Below are positions 1-10,625 of a DNA stretch of 30,052 nucleotides, piece after piece. The position numbers were made by a program, and so were the translations under genes. How positions within the stretch are numbered: position 1 is the first letter of the stretch; the number at the start of each line of letters is the position of its first letter. A model generated the notes under the pieces. That model did not search any database, was not told where the DNA came from, and worked only from the letters and a program-made list of their open reading frames with translations. The stretch comes from Emiliania huxleyi CCMP1516. Taxonomy: Eukaryota; Haptophyta; Isochrysidales; Noelaerhabdaceae. The stretch covers positions 430,048 through 460,099 of the forward strand of contig NW_005200690.1 in NCBI RefSeq assembly GCF_000372725.1, read 5' to 3'.

Positions 1-1365
1 CTGCGGGTGGCGGGCGAGCTGCTGGCTGGCCGGCGGCGCGTCTCGACTCAAATTATGGGCCGCCTCTCGGGCGTGCGGCCAGGGGCCCGTGTGGCGCGAG
101 GAGAGGGCGGCGCGCTCGGCGCGCTGGCGGCGGTGAAGCCTCTCAGAGTGGGCGCTGGCTGGCCGAGGGCGTCGGGCGGGTGTGGGGCGGCACTCGGGCC
201 GCCGGACGGGCCGTGGTGGCCCGTGTGGCGTTCGTGAGGGACTGTTTGGGCGCCCCGGCAGCCTCCCCGCCTGCGTGACCAGGGCCGGTTTGGCAGCGGT
301 TTGGGCTGTGTGTGGGCTGGTCGCGGTAGGGGATATAGTGCTTGTTTATGGTCCCACTCACCACTCCCGGCCAACGGGGCCTCGCGGGGCGTCCTCGTTT
401 GCAGTAAAAGGCCTCTGCCATCGCTCAGAGTCCCAAACCATGTGATCCTCCGCGCCGCCGCGCCCGAGTAGTTTCTGCCAGATGCGACGTCGTCGGGGAG
501 GGCGTCGTCGCGGGCGCCAACGTCGTCATGCGAGCCCCTACGGCTGTCCAAGGGCACGTCTGGGTGACCAGGGGCGGGGGTCGAGCCGTGAGTGCTCCGC
601 CGGGGCGAGCTTCTGGGTCCATGGGACCGCTGCCGGACCCATCCGAGAGCCTCTCCGGACACGTTCGCTCGACGGCCTAGTTGGCGGCCGATGTTCGACG
701 ACTAAAGCTCCGGACGCCGCGGCCAAAGGTCCGCCCACGGCCCCAGGGCTCGTGGTGGGTGTGGGGTGTGCCTCACGAGGCGGAGAGGCCGCGTGAACTC
801 CCGTAGAAGCTCGCGAAGTGCGGATTTGGAGCGCCGCGCCGGACCTCCGCCGGGGCCCGCCGGGACGCCGTATGGGCCTCGGGGTGCCCGATAAGCTTAG
901 AGGTGCGGTTTTTTTTGCTTGTGTCTATCGGTTCATGTCATGGACCGGCCCTGGGAAGCCTTTGACCGCGCGCGGAGGGTGTTACGGGGCCGTGATGATT
1001 TAGCGGGAGGGAAATCGGCCGATTTGCCCAGTGTGGTGGACCCACTGTCTGGCTTCGATGAGACGATGCAGCGACGGTGTGACGGTGTGTCGCGGCGGGT
1101 CTCTAGCGGCGCGGCCCGCGGAGCCGCAGCGGCTGACTGACAGGCCAGAGGGCCCCGGCCGCGGCCCACACTCAAAGTGACGGCTCCAGATGTCTTTGGG
1201 TGTAGCTCTCGTGGGGGCATTTAGTGTTGGGCCTGTGTGGTCAGGGGACCCCCCACGGGTCTTCTGTGTGGCTTTGGAAGACTCCCCTAAAATCTACTCT
1301 CAGGCCCTAACATCTAGGCTGGGGGACAGTCTGGCCGTGAGGCCGCCGAGCCTGACTGTTCTTCT
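1..1365. other. GC-rich region with no recognisable gene
   Basis: Several overlapping open frames exist on both strands, but none gives a protein with recognisable motifs and composition is strongly Arg/Gly/Pro/Ala, as expected of chance frames in GC-rich DNA. No RNA gene was recognised. It ends at the 10-bp flanking repeat of the transposon-like element at 1376. Confidence 0.5.
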
Positions 1366-1671
1366 ATCCAGGTACTTAGGGGACCCCTAGGGTTCTGAGG
1401 GCCGGATTTTTTTAAGACCTTTTAAGAAACGAGGAGGTTTAGGGGCTGAAATTGCCATTTAAGAGATTGCAGGCACGGGGGGTCCCTCTTTTAAGACCGT
1501 TTAAGAAAATCGGCCTCGCCGGCATGCGTCGCTGGGTTCCGCGCCGTTTTCTCCAATACTGCTGTTATTAGGCACAAACCCGCCTCTGAAGACACATCTG
1601 TAAGTCTGGTGCACTGGCAGCAGCCATACTCGCATAGGGGACGCGTGCTAGCTGACTGTAGCCAGCTTCCC

Positions 1672-2567
1672 CTCTGGGGGGGCGCGGGGGCCCCCGGAGG
1701 CACCGTGCGCCGCGCAGCAGTACGGAAATGGGGCTCCGGCTCCGTTAGTCTCCGTTAGCACCAACTTCCCGATTAAGTACGGTTAAGTAGAGGGCAGATT
1801 TGGAGAGAACTCGAGGAGTACATACAGATAGACCCTCCAACCATCAGAAAACTCCGACCTGATTGGTCGTACTGACCGCCGACAGATCACTCCAGACAGC
1901 AGACAGGCCGACGTCTGCACACGGCCGGCCGGGCGAGAGGCTTGACACGATCCGACCCTGCGAGACCCTGACGCTGCTGCTCTAGCTATCAGACATGCAC
2001 TGCTGACTGCTGCCACAATGTGCGACCGGTGCTGGCCCACTTGGCGGCCTTCCCGGTCAGTGGTGAGGCGCAGTTCAGAGCTGTCGATGGCGCGATGCCG
2101 CACTGGTCCCACATTGGTAACACGAGACCACCACGTTTGCCGGTCCAAGAGAGAGGCACTGGTGCTGTCCTGAGAAGGTGCGTGGTCCCTCTTGACTGCC
2201 CTGCGCGCGAGGCTGTGTAGGCATAGCCTCGAGAGTGCCAGCAGCCAATCCGAGGCGACGCGCATTGCGCCAGAAGCGTGCACACGTTGGAAGGACACCT
2301 TCCGACTGGCCGTACGATCAGGTCGTCACTGAATGCTTGATACTAAGGCCGCGAGCTATGCAGGTGATCAATTGTGCAGCATGGCACGGTCAGCAGCGCC
2401 GACAGGCTGTCGCAAGGCGTGATAGCATGGCCGCAAGTACGCCGAATTCCCATGAAAAAGTGAAAAATCGCGCAAAAAAACCGAAAAAATCGGCGCCTGC
2501 GGCGGGCCATGGGACCCCATCGCCCCCCCGCATGGATACCCTCTAGGGCCCCCGCGCCCCCCCAGAG
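1672..2567. repeat. Inner repeat module, copy A
   Basis: This 0.9-kb module is nearly identical along most of its length to 8811-9713 (copy B), apart from small indels and substitutions. Its ends, 1672-1693 and 2546-2567, are a perfect 22-bp inverted repeat with core CTCTGGGGGGGCGCGGG. Open frames within it are conserved between copies only because the DNA is, and none looks like a known protein. It lies inside the larger TIR element 1376-2763. Confidence 0.75.
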
Positions 2568-2679
2568 AGCTTCCCGGCCTCCGGCGTCTACCGGGAGCCT
2601 CCCGGACCATCGACCTCGGGAGCTCTCCCGCACCGTTTAAGCGTTTAAGACCGTTTAAGGAATTGGCGGCCCAGCAGCT

Positions 2680-2707
2680 CTTAAAACTTGCCATGGCAAG
2701 TTTTAAG
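2680..2707. repeat. Perfect 28-bp palindrome
   Basis: The arms read CTTAAAACTTGCCA and its exact reverse complement, centred on CCATGG. It lies among TTTAAG motifs in the right arm of the transposon-like element, so it is probably part of that element's subterminal structure. Confidence 0.85.
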
Positions 2708-3060
2708 CCGTTTAAGCCGCAGGCGCCCCAGGGCCCACCCTTTTAAGCCTAGGGGTCCCCTAAGTCCAGGTACGGCTCTACAGCCCGAAGCAGCCGCACA
2801 TTGCTCGGTAACCCACCCGGGGGGGGGTCAGCTGTGAGCTTAGAAGTGCATGGGGGGACCGAGCGATGTGCGGCCGCTCCATGGAGATTCACAGGCGCGC
2901 GAGCGAGCGCGGGGGCGAAACCATGTTTCTTCCGTCCACAATTGTGTGCGTACATGGGCGCAACAGCTCTACTGCACAGCACTCCTTTCTCCGCTCTCGC
3001 GCACCCGCCCCAAGACCCCGTCCTACGGGGTCTATCTACGCCGCCCCGCCACATGAACCT

Positions 3061-4703
3061 CTACGCCTCGCGGCAGAGCCGGACGGTGCCGACGCGGTCG
3101 GCGAAGAGCTCCGTGAACCACATCGAGGTTTCGCTGTCCGACTGCTCGCAAGGCGGGCCGGCGACGATACGGTGGAGAGTGGTCGCCGTCGTAGGGAGCT
3201 CAAACTGCTGGACGGGGATGCCAGACATCTTGCCCGCCTTGTCGCGCGTCGTTCCCTCCATCCTCCTCGCAACCTGGTCACAAGCCTGCTGAAGGATCAG
3301 GCTGTCGATCTTGACAATGTAGTCGGGGTCCGCCGCCTCCTTGTCGACCATGCTGTACGCCGCGAGCTTCATGTTGCCGTGGTAGCTCTGGGTCCACAGG
3401 TTGCCCTCCTTGTCGAAGGCGAGGCCCGCCAGCTTCATCTCGGCGCTCATCATCGGAACCGCGTACTCCAGCACCGCGTCGTGCAGTTTGTCGGGACCCT
3501 CAAAGACGCCCTGCTCCGCGGCCAGTGACGCCACCGCCTCGGAGTGAATCGCCACCGCTGCGTCCCCTGTCGGCTGCGTCCCCTGTCGGCTCACGATGCG
3601 CTCGACCATTGCCGTGTCGACCCGCGCGACGCTGTGTCCGGCCTCGTTGCTGAACCACATGGCCTCGCCGCACGGCGAGCGCTTGATGGCGATGGGGCGA
3701 CGGCCACCTACATGCAAGAGCCCTCTCGTCTCGAGTGGTCAGCAACTGGTCAGCAGCCGGGCAGTTAATTTCAATCACCGGCCGGATCACGCGTGATTGG
3801 CACCTCGGTGACGAGAGGGCTTTCACCCTGGGTGACCCGGAAGATCTTGTTACTGTCCAGGCAGGTTCCCCAGATGTTGCGGTCGCACCCCAGCTCCACG
3901 TAGATGGGCACAGCTCCGAGGGTAGGAAGCTCGAAGTGCTCGACGGCGCCGTCGCTGAGGCGGAGACGGCCCACCGTGTTGGTGAGCTTGCCCGTGAACC
4001 AGATGTGAGCGGTTGGACCGTCTGTGTGCTTGTCCTCGTCGAAGCAGAAGCCGTGCGGGTGCGTGGCGATGGGGCGCGGGAAGGCTTGCAGGTTGACGCC
4101 GAACTTCTGCTTGAAATCGTCGTAGCCGATGGACCTGTACAAGCAGCCGTCGCTGCCCGGCAACTCGGGCTTGCGACAAAGCTCGCGAGCGTCCATCTGG
4201 CAAATCAGGCCGGAAAACTCGAGCCCCACCCACAGCCGTCCCTCCTTGTCGAACCGCACAGTATGCGGCCTTGGGCAAGCGACACCCTCGAGATCGAACC
4301 GGAAGATGTCCTGCTTTGTGGGGTCGGCACACTTGACCCTTGCCAACTGTCCGCAGCTCATGCCCGAGACCCACATGTGGCAACCGTCAGGGTCCGCCGT
4401 GATCTCATGCGTGCTGGTGTGCTGGGTCATTTTAGTCTCAGGGTTCCAGCGCATCTTGTAATCGCTCGCGACGATCATCTGGCCTCCGACGCAGGTCCGG
4501 ATCTCGGCCTCGCAGTCGGGTACGGGATCGGTCATGTCAGCATCGAGCTGCTCGGTCATCACGCCAATTGGTGACGGTGGCGCCGAGCGAGCATTCGGCG
4601 AAGCCGTCGCCTTCTGGAAGAAGTGGATCGGGTTCGGGATCCCGTACTTCTTGTGCATGGTCGCGGTTGGCACGGTTACAGCGAGGCCTGTGTCTTGTGC
4701 CAT
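3061..4703 (-). CDS. Vgb/streptogramin-lyase-like beta-propeller protein, two exons
   Basis: Exon 1 is 4703-3779, the intron 3778-3708 (71 nt, GT-AG), and exon 2 3707-3061. The join keeps the frame (GCC G|GT GGC) and gives 523 aa. The protein has repeated propeller-blade signatures of the virginiamycin B lyase/SMP-30-like type: a D-KEG-LW-G strand near residue 155, PHGF...HIWFTGKLTNTVGRL near 217-247, NIWGT...NKIFRV near 276-290, MWFSNEAGHSV in exon 2, FDKEGNLWTQ, and a C-terminal MWFTELFADRVG. In bacteria this family includes the enzyme that linearises streptogramin B, but most members are uncharacterised, so no substrate is claimed and the catalytic residues were not mapped. The ATG at 4703 is the first in frame; no convincing signal peptide is seen. 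Without the intron both frames stop within a few codons, which supports splicing. Confidence 0.8.
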
Positions 4704-5567
<864 letters not shown>

Positions 5568-6404
5568 ATGCAGAATCGCTCCTGCCTCGCGTGGAGCGGC
5601 CTGGCGAGGCCGGTGTCACCCATTCGCTGCGGCTGCATCTGGTTCGTGCACATAGGCAAGACGGGAGGCACGACTGTGGAGAGGCATATGGAGCAGGCCG
5701 CGAAGGCAAACGGCTGGGCGTACGAGCGGATGTTTGGGCGGCCTGTCAGCCTTTGGAATACGTCGCTTGGGTGGCGGAGGGTTGTCGCAGAGATGAGAAA
5801 GCCGAGGCCGAGCATCGCGTTTGTCTCTCAGCATCACGGCGCGCCCGGGCTGGGCGGCAGCGACGACATGCTTCGCAGCACAATCCTGCCAATGCGAAGA
5901 GCGCTAGAGGCAAAGGGCTGCAGGCTGGTCCTGGCCACTGTGCTGCGCGAGCCCGTGGAGCGAACCATCTCGAGCCTCTTCTTCAACAACATTGGCCGCC
6001 GCCAGCTCCCTTCGTGGGCCGCAAGCGAGGGCTCTAACTACCAGACAAAATACCTGGTTGGAGGATGGCGGCTCGCGACCGCGCAGTCACGCAAGAGGCC
6101 GTCCCGTGTTCCGCTGGCGTCTGCGAGCGCGATGCTTTCTCACTTTGATCTGGTGGGGCGAACAGAGGCGATGAGTGCAGTCCTGCAGGCCATGGACCGG
6201 ATAACTGGCGTCGAGGGGGGCCATGGTGCCGCCACGCCGCAGCTGAACCGAGGCAGGACACGGAGGTACTCTCTCACTCCGTCTGAGGTGCGGTTGCTCC
6301 ACAATCACACCTGGGCGGATGCGAGCCTGTATTATCGTTTCTGTCAGTGTGGGGCGCATGGGCATGCGTGTAAAGGAATGTTCGACATCGAGAGAGATTT
6401 TTAG
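5568..6404 (+). CDS. Sulfotransferase family protein (P-loop, PAPS-dependent type)
   Basis: This 278-aa single-exon frame has the two nucleotide-binding signatures of sulfotransferases. The 5'-phosphosulfate loop HIGKTGGTT lies at residues 28-36 after a hydrophobic beta strand (CIWFV), and the 3'-phosphate element LREPVERTISSLFF at about 127-140. The family transfers sulfate from PAPS to carbohydrate, lipid or protein acceptors; the acceptor here is unknown. In layout it resembles the Sulfotransfer_2 type rather than cytosolic aryl sulfotransferases. The N-terminus has no strong transmembrane anchor, so it may start further upstream or lack the usual Golgi anchor. It ends DIERDF-stop, and this end plus about 25 bp of 3' flank recur, inverted, at 17178-17226. 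A second, different sulfotransferase lies at 17329-18126. Confidence 0.82.
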   Translation: MQNRSCLAWSGLARPVSPIRCGCIWFVHIGKTGGTTVERHMEQAAKANGWAYERMFGRPVSLWNTSLGWRRVVAEMRKPRPSIAFVSQHHGAPGLGGSDDMLRSTILPMRRALEAKGCRLVLATVLREPVERTISSLFFNNIGRRQLPSWAASEGSNYQTKYLVGGWRLATAQSRKRPSRVPLASASAMLSHFDLVGRTEAMSAVLQAMDRITGVEGGHGAATPQLNRGRTRRYSLTPSEVRLLHNHTWADASLYYRFCQCGAHGHACKGMFDIERDF

Positions 6405-6731
6405 CAATACCAAACAACTCTAACACTCACACGTCATTTGGGGCCTGGAGCCCTGTTCACGCGCGCGCGAGACGTGCAGACAGGGTTGCCAGGTGAGAGC
6501 GAATCTTTCTTTGTAGCGAGTCGGCTTCCAAAATTCTTTCTTATTTTGCACGACACTGGGCACGTGCGAGGGAGCTTTTGTAAAATTCTTTCTTTGCACA
6601 GTGTTGTAGAGCGAGCTCTCGTAAAATTCTGTTCCGAGAAGGCGGTTAGCTCTCCCTTCCGCTCGGATCACGATCCGCTGTGATCAAGAGGAAGTCAGCC
6701 ACCTTCTCCGCGCGTCCGCCGAGGAGGGTAC
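6405..6731. other. Short intergenic region between sulfotransferase and SDR
   Basis: No gene is seen. It contains three copies of a TAAAATTCT or AAAATTCTTTCTT-like motif (6529-6542, 6580-6593, 6619-6628), less GC-rich than the surroundings. It presumably holds the 3' end of the sulfotransferase transcript and the SDR promoter. Confidence 0.5.
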
Positions 6732-7763
6732 ATGCACTCGATGCCGTCGGGCGGCGTGCTCGAGTGCGAGCCGAGTACTAAATGGTTCCCGATCTTCGTG
6801 TCCAAGCTTTCTGGCGCGACCGGCAAGGTGGTGGCCGTGACTGGCTGCACGTCTGGCACGGGATTTGTGTGCGCTCTGACGTGCGCTCGCAAGGGCGCCC
6901 ACGTGGTCATGCTGAACCGGAGCTCGAGCCGAGCAAGTAAGGCCGAACGCCAGATCAGGGATCTGGTGCCTGACTCGACGGTGGAGACGATCGAGTGTGA
7001 TCTCGCGAGCTTTACCAGTACTCGCAAGGCGGCAGACACCCTCATTCAGAAATTCGGCGCCCAAGGCGTTGACGTGCTGTGCTGCAACGCTGGCGTGGGC
7101 TCGTCCTCTGATCTTGCGACCGAGGACGGCTACGGAATTCAGATGCAAACGAATCACCTGTCCCACTTTCTGCTGACGACGAAGTGCTTCCCCCTGCTCG
7201 AGATGGCAGCCAAGCAGCGTGGCGAGGCTCGCATCGTCAACCACTCGTCGCTCGCACGCGACTTCCCTCGAACACTGAGCGAGAAGCACCTGGGCCCAAA
7301 TGGCGGCCAGCTCGGCGGCAACGGCAACTACCTCATCTTTGGACCCAGCTGGAGGCGGTACTACATGACTAAGCTCGCAAATTCTGTGGCGACCCAGGCA
7401 ATCCACGAGCGGCTCAAGGCACGCCGCTCAGCCGTCAAGGCCGTCTGCGCCGCACCTGGTCTCGCTTACACCGGCATGGCTGAAAAGTTCGCCTCATCTG
7501 GATTGATCGACAGCCTTTTCTTCCAGCTTACCAAGTGTTTGTTGCAATCGGCCGAGGAGGCCACCATGCCGCTGCTACAGTGTTGCCTCGGCGAAGTTTC
7601 GTCGGGCGCGTGCATAGAGCCGTCTTCCGGTCCCTTAGGTCCCGTAATCCGCCTGTGGGGTCCGGCGGTGGAGGTGAAGCTGTCCGCCAAAGTGAAGGAC
7701 CCCGCCTCTTGCCAGATGCTGTGGGAGTTGAGTGAGAAGGCGTGTGGGGAGTGGAAGCTGTGA
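6732..7763 (+). CDS. Short-chain dehydrogenase/reductase (retinol-dehydrogenase-like)
   Basis: This 343-aa frame carries the classical SDR set. The Rossmann glycine motif TGCTSGTG is at 37-44 (slightly altered from TGxxxGIG), a CD-L cofactor-pocket element at 89-91, NAG at 119-121, the structural Asn in QTNHLSHF at 141, catalytic Ser in VNHSS at about 172-173, and YxxxK (YYMTK) at 210-214. An Arg after beta-2 (LNRSSSR) suggests NADP(H) preference, as in the retinol dehydrogenase/WW-oxidoreductase-like group. The substrate cannot be told. The N-terminal 30 residues precede the Rossmann fold without an obvious targeting signal. A frameshifted copy of residues about 141-202 lies inverted at 13599-13787, so this gene or a relative was duplicated. 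Confidence 0.88.
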   Translation: MHSMPSGGVLECEPSTKWFPIFVSKLSGATGKVVAVTGCTSGTGFVCALTCARKGAHVVMLNRSSSRASKAERQIRDLVPDSTVETIECDLASFTSTRKAADTLIQKFGAQGVDVLCCNAGVGSSSDLATEDGYGIQMQTNHLSHFLLTTKCFPLLEMAAKQRGEARIVNHSSLARDFPRTLSEKHLGPNGGQLGGNGNYLIFGPSWRRYYMTKLANSVATQAIHERLKARRSAVKAVCAAPGLAYTGMAEKFASSGLIDSLFFQLTKCLLQSAEEATMPLLQCCLGEVSSGACIEPSSGPLGPVIRLWGPAVEVKLSAKVKDPASCQMLWELSEKACGEWKL

Positions 7764-8069
7764 GCCTCAGTGCGTGATTTGACATCCCCCGGTGGCTGTA
7801 TACGTGAGTGAGTATCGGATAGACCACATCTAATCAAATCTAGAGCCGATCGTTGCGCGCCCCCACAGCTTTAAGCATTTCACGAAAGAAAGAAAACAGA
7901 CAGTGGAAAAGCTAAATAAATGAATAGAGCAAGCATCTCTGGGAGAGATGGGTGACTCACGAACACAGTGGCACAGCGCACACCCAAGGAGAAAGCTCCG
8001 TGTTTTTCTTTCTTTGACGGCCGAGCCAGTTCCGAGAATTGCTCTCCCGCTGCAAGCACTGCTCAGGTC
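7764..8069. other. Intergenic region upstream of small Trp/Gly-rich gene
   Basis: No gene is seen. It carries the GAAAGAAAGAAAACAGACA motif listed separately. The frame of the next gene stays open back to 7968, but those codons look like untranslated leader. Confidence 0.45.
7884..7902 (+). promoter_or_regulatory. GAAAGAAAGAAAACAGA motif upstream of a gene
   Basis: GAAAGAAAGAAAACAGACA lies about 170 bases before the ATG at 8070. The same motif occurs about 210-230 bases before two other start codons (21241 and 27710). Its function is inferred only from this recurrence. Confidence 0.3.
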
Positions 8070-8429
8070 ATGGCGCCCTCGGTGCGGATCGTGCAGGCTG
8101 GCGTTCCGTCGGTGGTTGGCACATTCGCAGCCAAGAGCCCGACCGCAGAGATTCCAAAAGGCTTCGCCGCCGTCTGTGAGAGTATGCGATGGCCGACAGC
8201 GGAGAGCTGGCGATCGCTGGCCGATCAGCAGAAAACTTGGTTCCTGCACGAGAACGGCGCCTACATCTATCGCAACACCCGCGACGGGCAGTGGTGGATA
8301 GACGAGCCGTCCGGGGGCGGCGTCTACGTCGCGAAGAGCGACTCAGATCTGCCGCCGACTGAGGGCGCGGTTCACGCCTCAAAATGTAAAAAATGTTCGA
8401 GATCTCACACCTGTTTAGTCAAAGACTAG
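8070..8429 (+). CDS. Small Trp/Gly-rich domain protein of unknown function
   Basis: The ATG at 8070 gives 119 aa; an in-frame ATG at 7968 would add 34 low-information residues, so the inner one is preferred. The core has a beta-rich, aromatic pattern, VVGTF followed by WFLHENGAYIYRN and then DGQWWIDEP, GVYVAKS. This resembles small repeated WW-like modules that, from memory, are frequent in predicted proteins of haptophytes and other algae. The C-terminus is Cys/Lys/Ser-rich (CKKCSRSHTCL). No enzyme motif or signal peptide is seen. The function is unknown; it may be an isolated module of a larger ancestral protein. Confidence 0.55.
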   Translation: MAPSVRIVQAGVPSVVGTFAAKSPTAEIPKGFAAVCESMRWPTAESWRSLADQQKTWFLHENGAYIYRNTRDGQWWIDEPSGGGVYVAKSDSDLPPTEGAVHASKCKKCSRSHTCLVKD

Positions 8430-8686
8430 AGAGTAGAGAGAGAGAGAGAGATTTGTAAACCAACACAAGAAATCGCGAGACTCTCACAGACTACACAGAC
8501 AGTGATTCTTGACATCAGAGGCAGAAAGAAAGAAAACAGCAAAGCAGGAATCAGGTCCCCACCCCCTGCACGTCCCCGATCCTCTTCAGAAAGAACAAGA
8601 CAGAAAACGAGGGATGGGAGGAGACAGGTGAGGGAGCAGTCAGGGGAAAAGAATTCTTAAAATACAAGCCTCTCTAACAGCACACT

Positions 8687-9782
8687 GGGTTCCAACTTTT
8701 TCTGGGGTATTGTCTGGTAGGCTCGGCGGCCCAAAGGGGGGGGGGCATGGTCCTGACCGCCCAAGGCTAGCCCTACCATACCCCAAGGTCTTCCCAGAGG
8801 CGGGGGGGTCTCTGGGCCGGCGCGGGGCCCCCCGGAGGCACCGTGCGCCGCGCCGCAGTGCGGAAACGGGGCCCCGGCTCCACTAGTCTCCACTAGCACC
8901 AACTTCCCGATTAAGTACGGTTAAGTAGAGGGCAGATTTGGAAAGATCTCGAGGAGTACATACAGATAGACCCTCCAACCATCAGAAATCTCCGACCTGA
9001 TCGGTCGTACTGACCGCCGACAGATCACTCCAGACAGCAGACAGGCCGACGTCTGCACGCGGCCGGCCGGGCGAGAGGCTTGACACGATCCGACCCTGCG
9101 ACCCTGACGCTGCTGCTCTAGCTATCAGCCATGCACTGCTGACTGCTGCCACAATGTGCGACCTGTGCTGGCCCACTTGGCGGCCTTCCCGGTCAGTGGT
9201 GAGGCGCAGTTCAGAGCTGTCGATGGCGCGATGCCGCACTGGTCCCACATTGGTGACACGATACCACCACGTTTGCCGGTCCAAGAGAGAGGCACCGGCG
9301 CTGTCCTGAGAAGGTGCGTGGTCCCTCTTGACTGCCCATGCGCGCGAGGCTGTGTAGGCATAGCCTCGAGAGTGCCAGCAGCCAATCCGAGGTGACGCGC
9401 ATTGCGCCAGAAGCGTGCACACGATGGAAGGACACCTTCCTACTGGCCGTACGATCAGGTCGTCACTGAATGCTTGATACTAAGGCCGCGAGCTATGCAG
9501 GTGATCAATTGTGCATCATGGCACGGTCAGCTGCGCCGACAGGCTGTCGCAAGGCGTGATAGCATGGCCGCAAGTACGCCGAATTCCCATGAAAACAAGT
9601 AAAAAACTCCAAAAAAGAAAAACAATCCAAAAAAATCGGCGCCTGCGGCGGGCCATGGGACCCCATCTCCCCCCCGCATGGACACCCTCTGGGGCCCCCG
9701 CGCCGGCCCAGAGGGGGGGGTATGGTCTCGAGGTGGGTTGGCGGACCATACCATACATTGTACCCGGAAAAAGATGGAACCC
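8687..9782. mobile_element. TIR element carrying repeat module copy B
   Basis: The left end GGGTTCCAACTTTTTCTGGG (from 8687) matches the reverse complement of the right end (9761-9782, GGGTTCCATCTTTTTCCGGG). Inside, 8809-8832 and 9690-9713 form a second inverted repeat with core TCTGGGCCGGCGCGGGG. Between them lies the module shared with copy A (1672-2567) at roughly 95 percent by eye. The outer ends differ from those of copy A's host element, and no clear target-site duplication was found. No transposase frame is present, so it is non-autonomous. Confidence 0.65.
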
Positions 9783-9887
9783 TGGCAGAAGACATAGGAA
9801 TCCTACCGGTGTACTAGTAGTATAATAGTAGAGGATTATAAAAATCGGGCGGTTGCGAGCTAGTACACTCGGCCGCTTGGTTTTGCT

Positions 9888-10601
9888 ATGCCGGGCAAGA
9901 AGGGATGGCAGTTGTGGCACCATTTCAGAGGTTGGTTGGTAGTTGTAGCTGACCATAGGTTGGTGTGCCACGCATCGATGCAGCCGGAGCAGCCGTTAAT
10001 CGCGCCGACGTTGATGGGGAGAGGCGGAGACACGGCGCTGGGAATGGAGCAGCGGTCGCCGGAGCAGCGGCCGCCGTATGCTGCCTCGCCGAGAGCAGCG
10101 GTACAGGTGGTGATGCTGCAGCCCCTACTGGTGGCGGCGAGCGTGCCTTTGTACGCCGGACCCATTCAGTGGATGGGGCAGTTGGCAGACCCGATCAGCG
10201 GTTTCGTTGGAGGAAGCACTCTTCCTTTGTCTCGTGCAGTCGGCATTGGTCGGCCCGATGGCGGTGGCCGTGGTGGTGGAGTCGGGCCGGTGCGAGCGAG
10301 GAAGACAAAGCGGATGGACCGCCGGCTGACGCACTGGCAGTGCAGCTACTGCCGACGCGAGACGCCCAATGATTCACGATCAACGAAGTGCGGTCACTGT
10401 GGTGAAGCAAAGGCGCAGTTGCGGGATGCCGACGCCAATGGACGGGAGGCGGCGCGGCGTGCTCAACGTGCCAAGGAGTACCAGGGCAGGTCGCTGAACG
10501 CACTGGGCGTTGGGACGGCCTCCGTGCCGCGAGCGGCGCAGGCAGTGTTCGAGCGGACGCGCGCAGAGGGCGTTGGTGCGGTGGGAGACAGAGCAGCTTG
10601 A
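9888..10601 (+). CDS. RanBP2-type zinc-finger protein (hypothetical)
   Basis: This 237-aa frame is intact. Its one recognisable element is a single RanBP2/NZF-type zinc finger at residues 149-172: Trp150, Cys152, Cys155, an Asn at 161, Cys168 and Cys171 (WQCSYC...KCGHC). Such fingers bind RNA, Ran or ubiquitin depending on subtype, and nothing here decides which. A charged, probably helical stretch follows (about 175-200, rich in Ala/Arg/Glu). The first 140 residues are low-complexity and poorly protein-like, so the true start may lie downstream or on another exon. The stop lies 24 bases before the ATG of the next gene, so the two could be exons of one transcript; frame joining could not be tested. 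Confidence 0.5.
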   Translation: MPGKKGWQLWHHFRGWLVVVADHRLVCHASMQPEQPLIAPTLMGRGGDTALGMEQRSPEQRPPYAASPRAAVQVVMLQPLLVAASVPLYAGPIQWMGQLADPISGFVGGSTLPLSRAVGIGRPDGGGRGGGVGPVRARKTKRMDRRLTHWQCSYCRRETPNDSRSTKCGHCGEAKAQLRDADANGREAARRAQRAKEYQGRSLNALGVGTASVPRAAQAVFERTRAEGVGAVGDRAA

Positions 10602-10625
10602 GCAGTACACTGGCGCGGCTTCTTC

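Larger units (their letters stand above)
1376..2763. mobile_element. Non-autonomous TIR transposon-like element with 10-bp target-site duplication
   Basis: The left end TTAGGGGACCCCTAGG (1376-1391) is the exact reverse complement of the right end (2748-2763). Immediately outside lie ATCCAGGTAC (1366-1375) and GTCCAGGTAC (2764-2773), a 9/10 matching flanking duplication. Both arms carry many TTTAAG motifs (about five at 1410-1510, about six at 2633-2747), resembling subterminal transposase-binding repeats. No transposase reading frame is seen. A flanking duplication of 9-11 bp is typical of Mutator-like elements; that family assignment is inference. The inner module 1672-2567 is shared with another element at 8687-9782. 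Confidence 0.65.

Noticed and set aside
2801..3528. Plus-strand frames opposite the propeller gene
   Set aside because: They are shadows of the minus-strand gene, lacking motifs.
8687..9782. Target-site duplication for element B
   Set aside because: Flanks on the two sides were compared and no convincing match of 2 or more fixed-length bases beyond chance was found.
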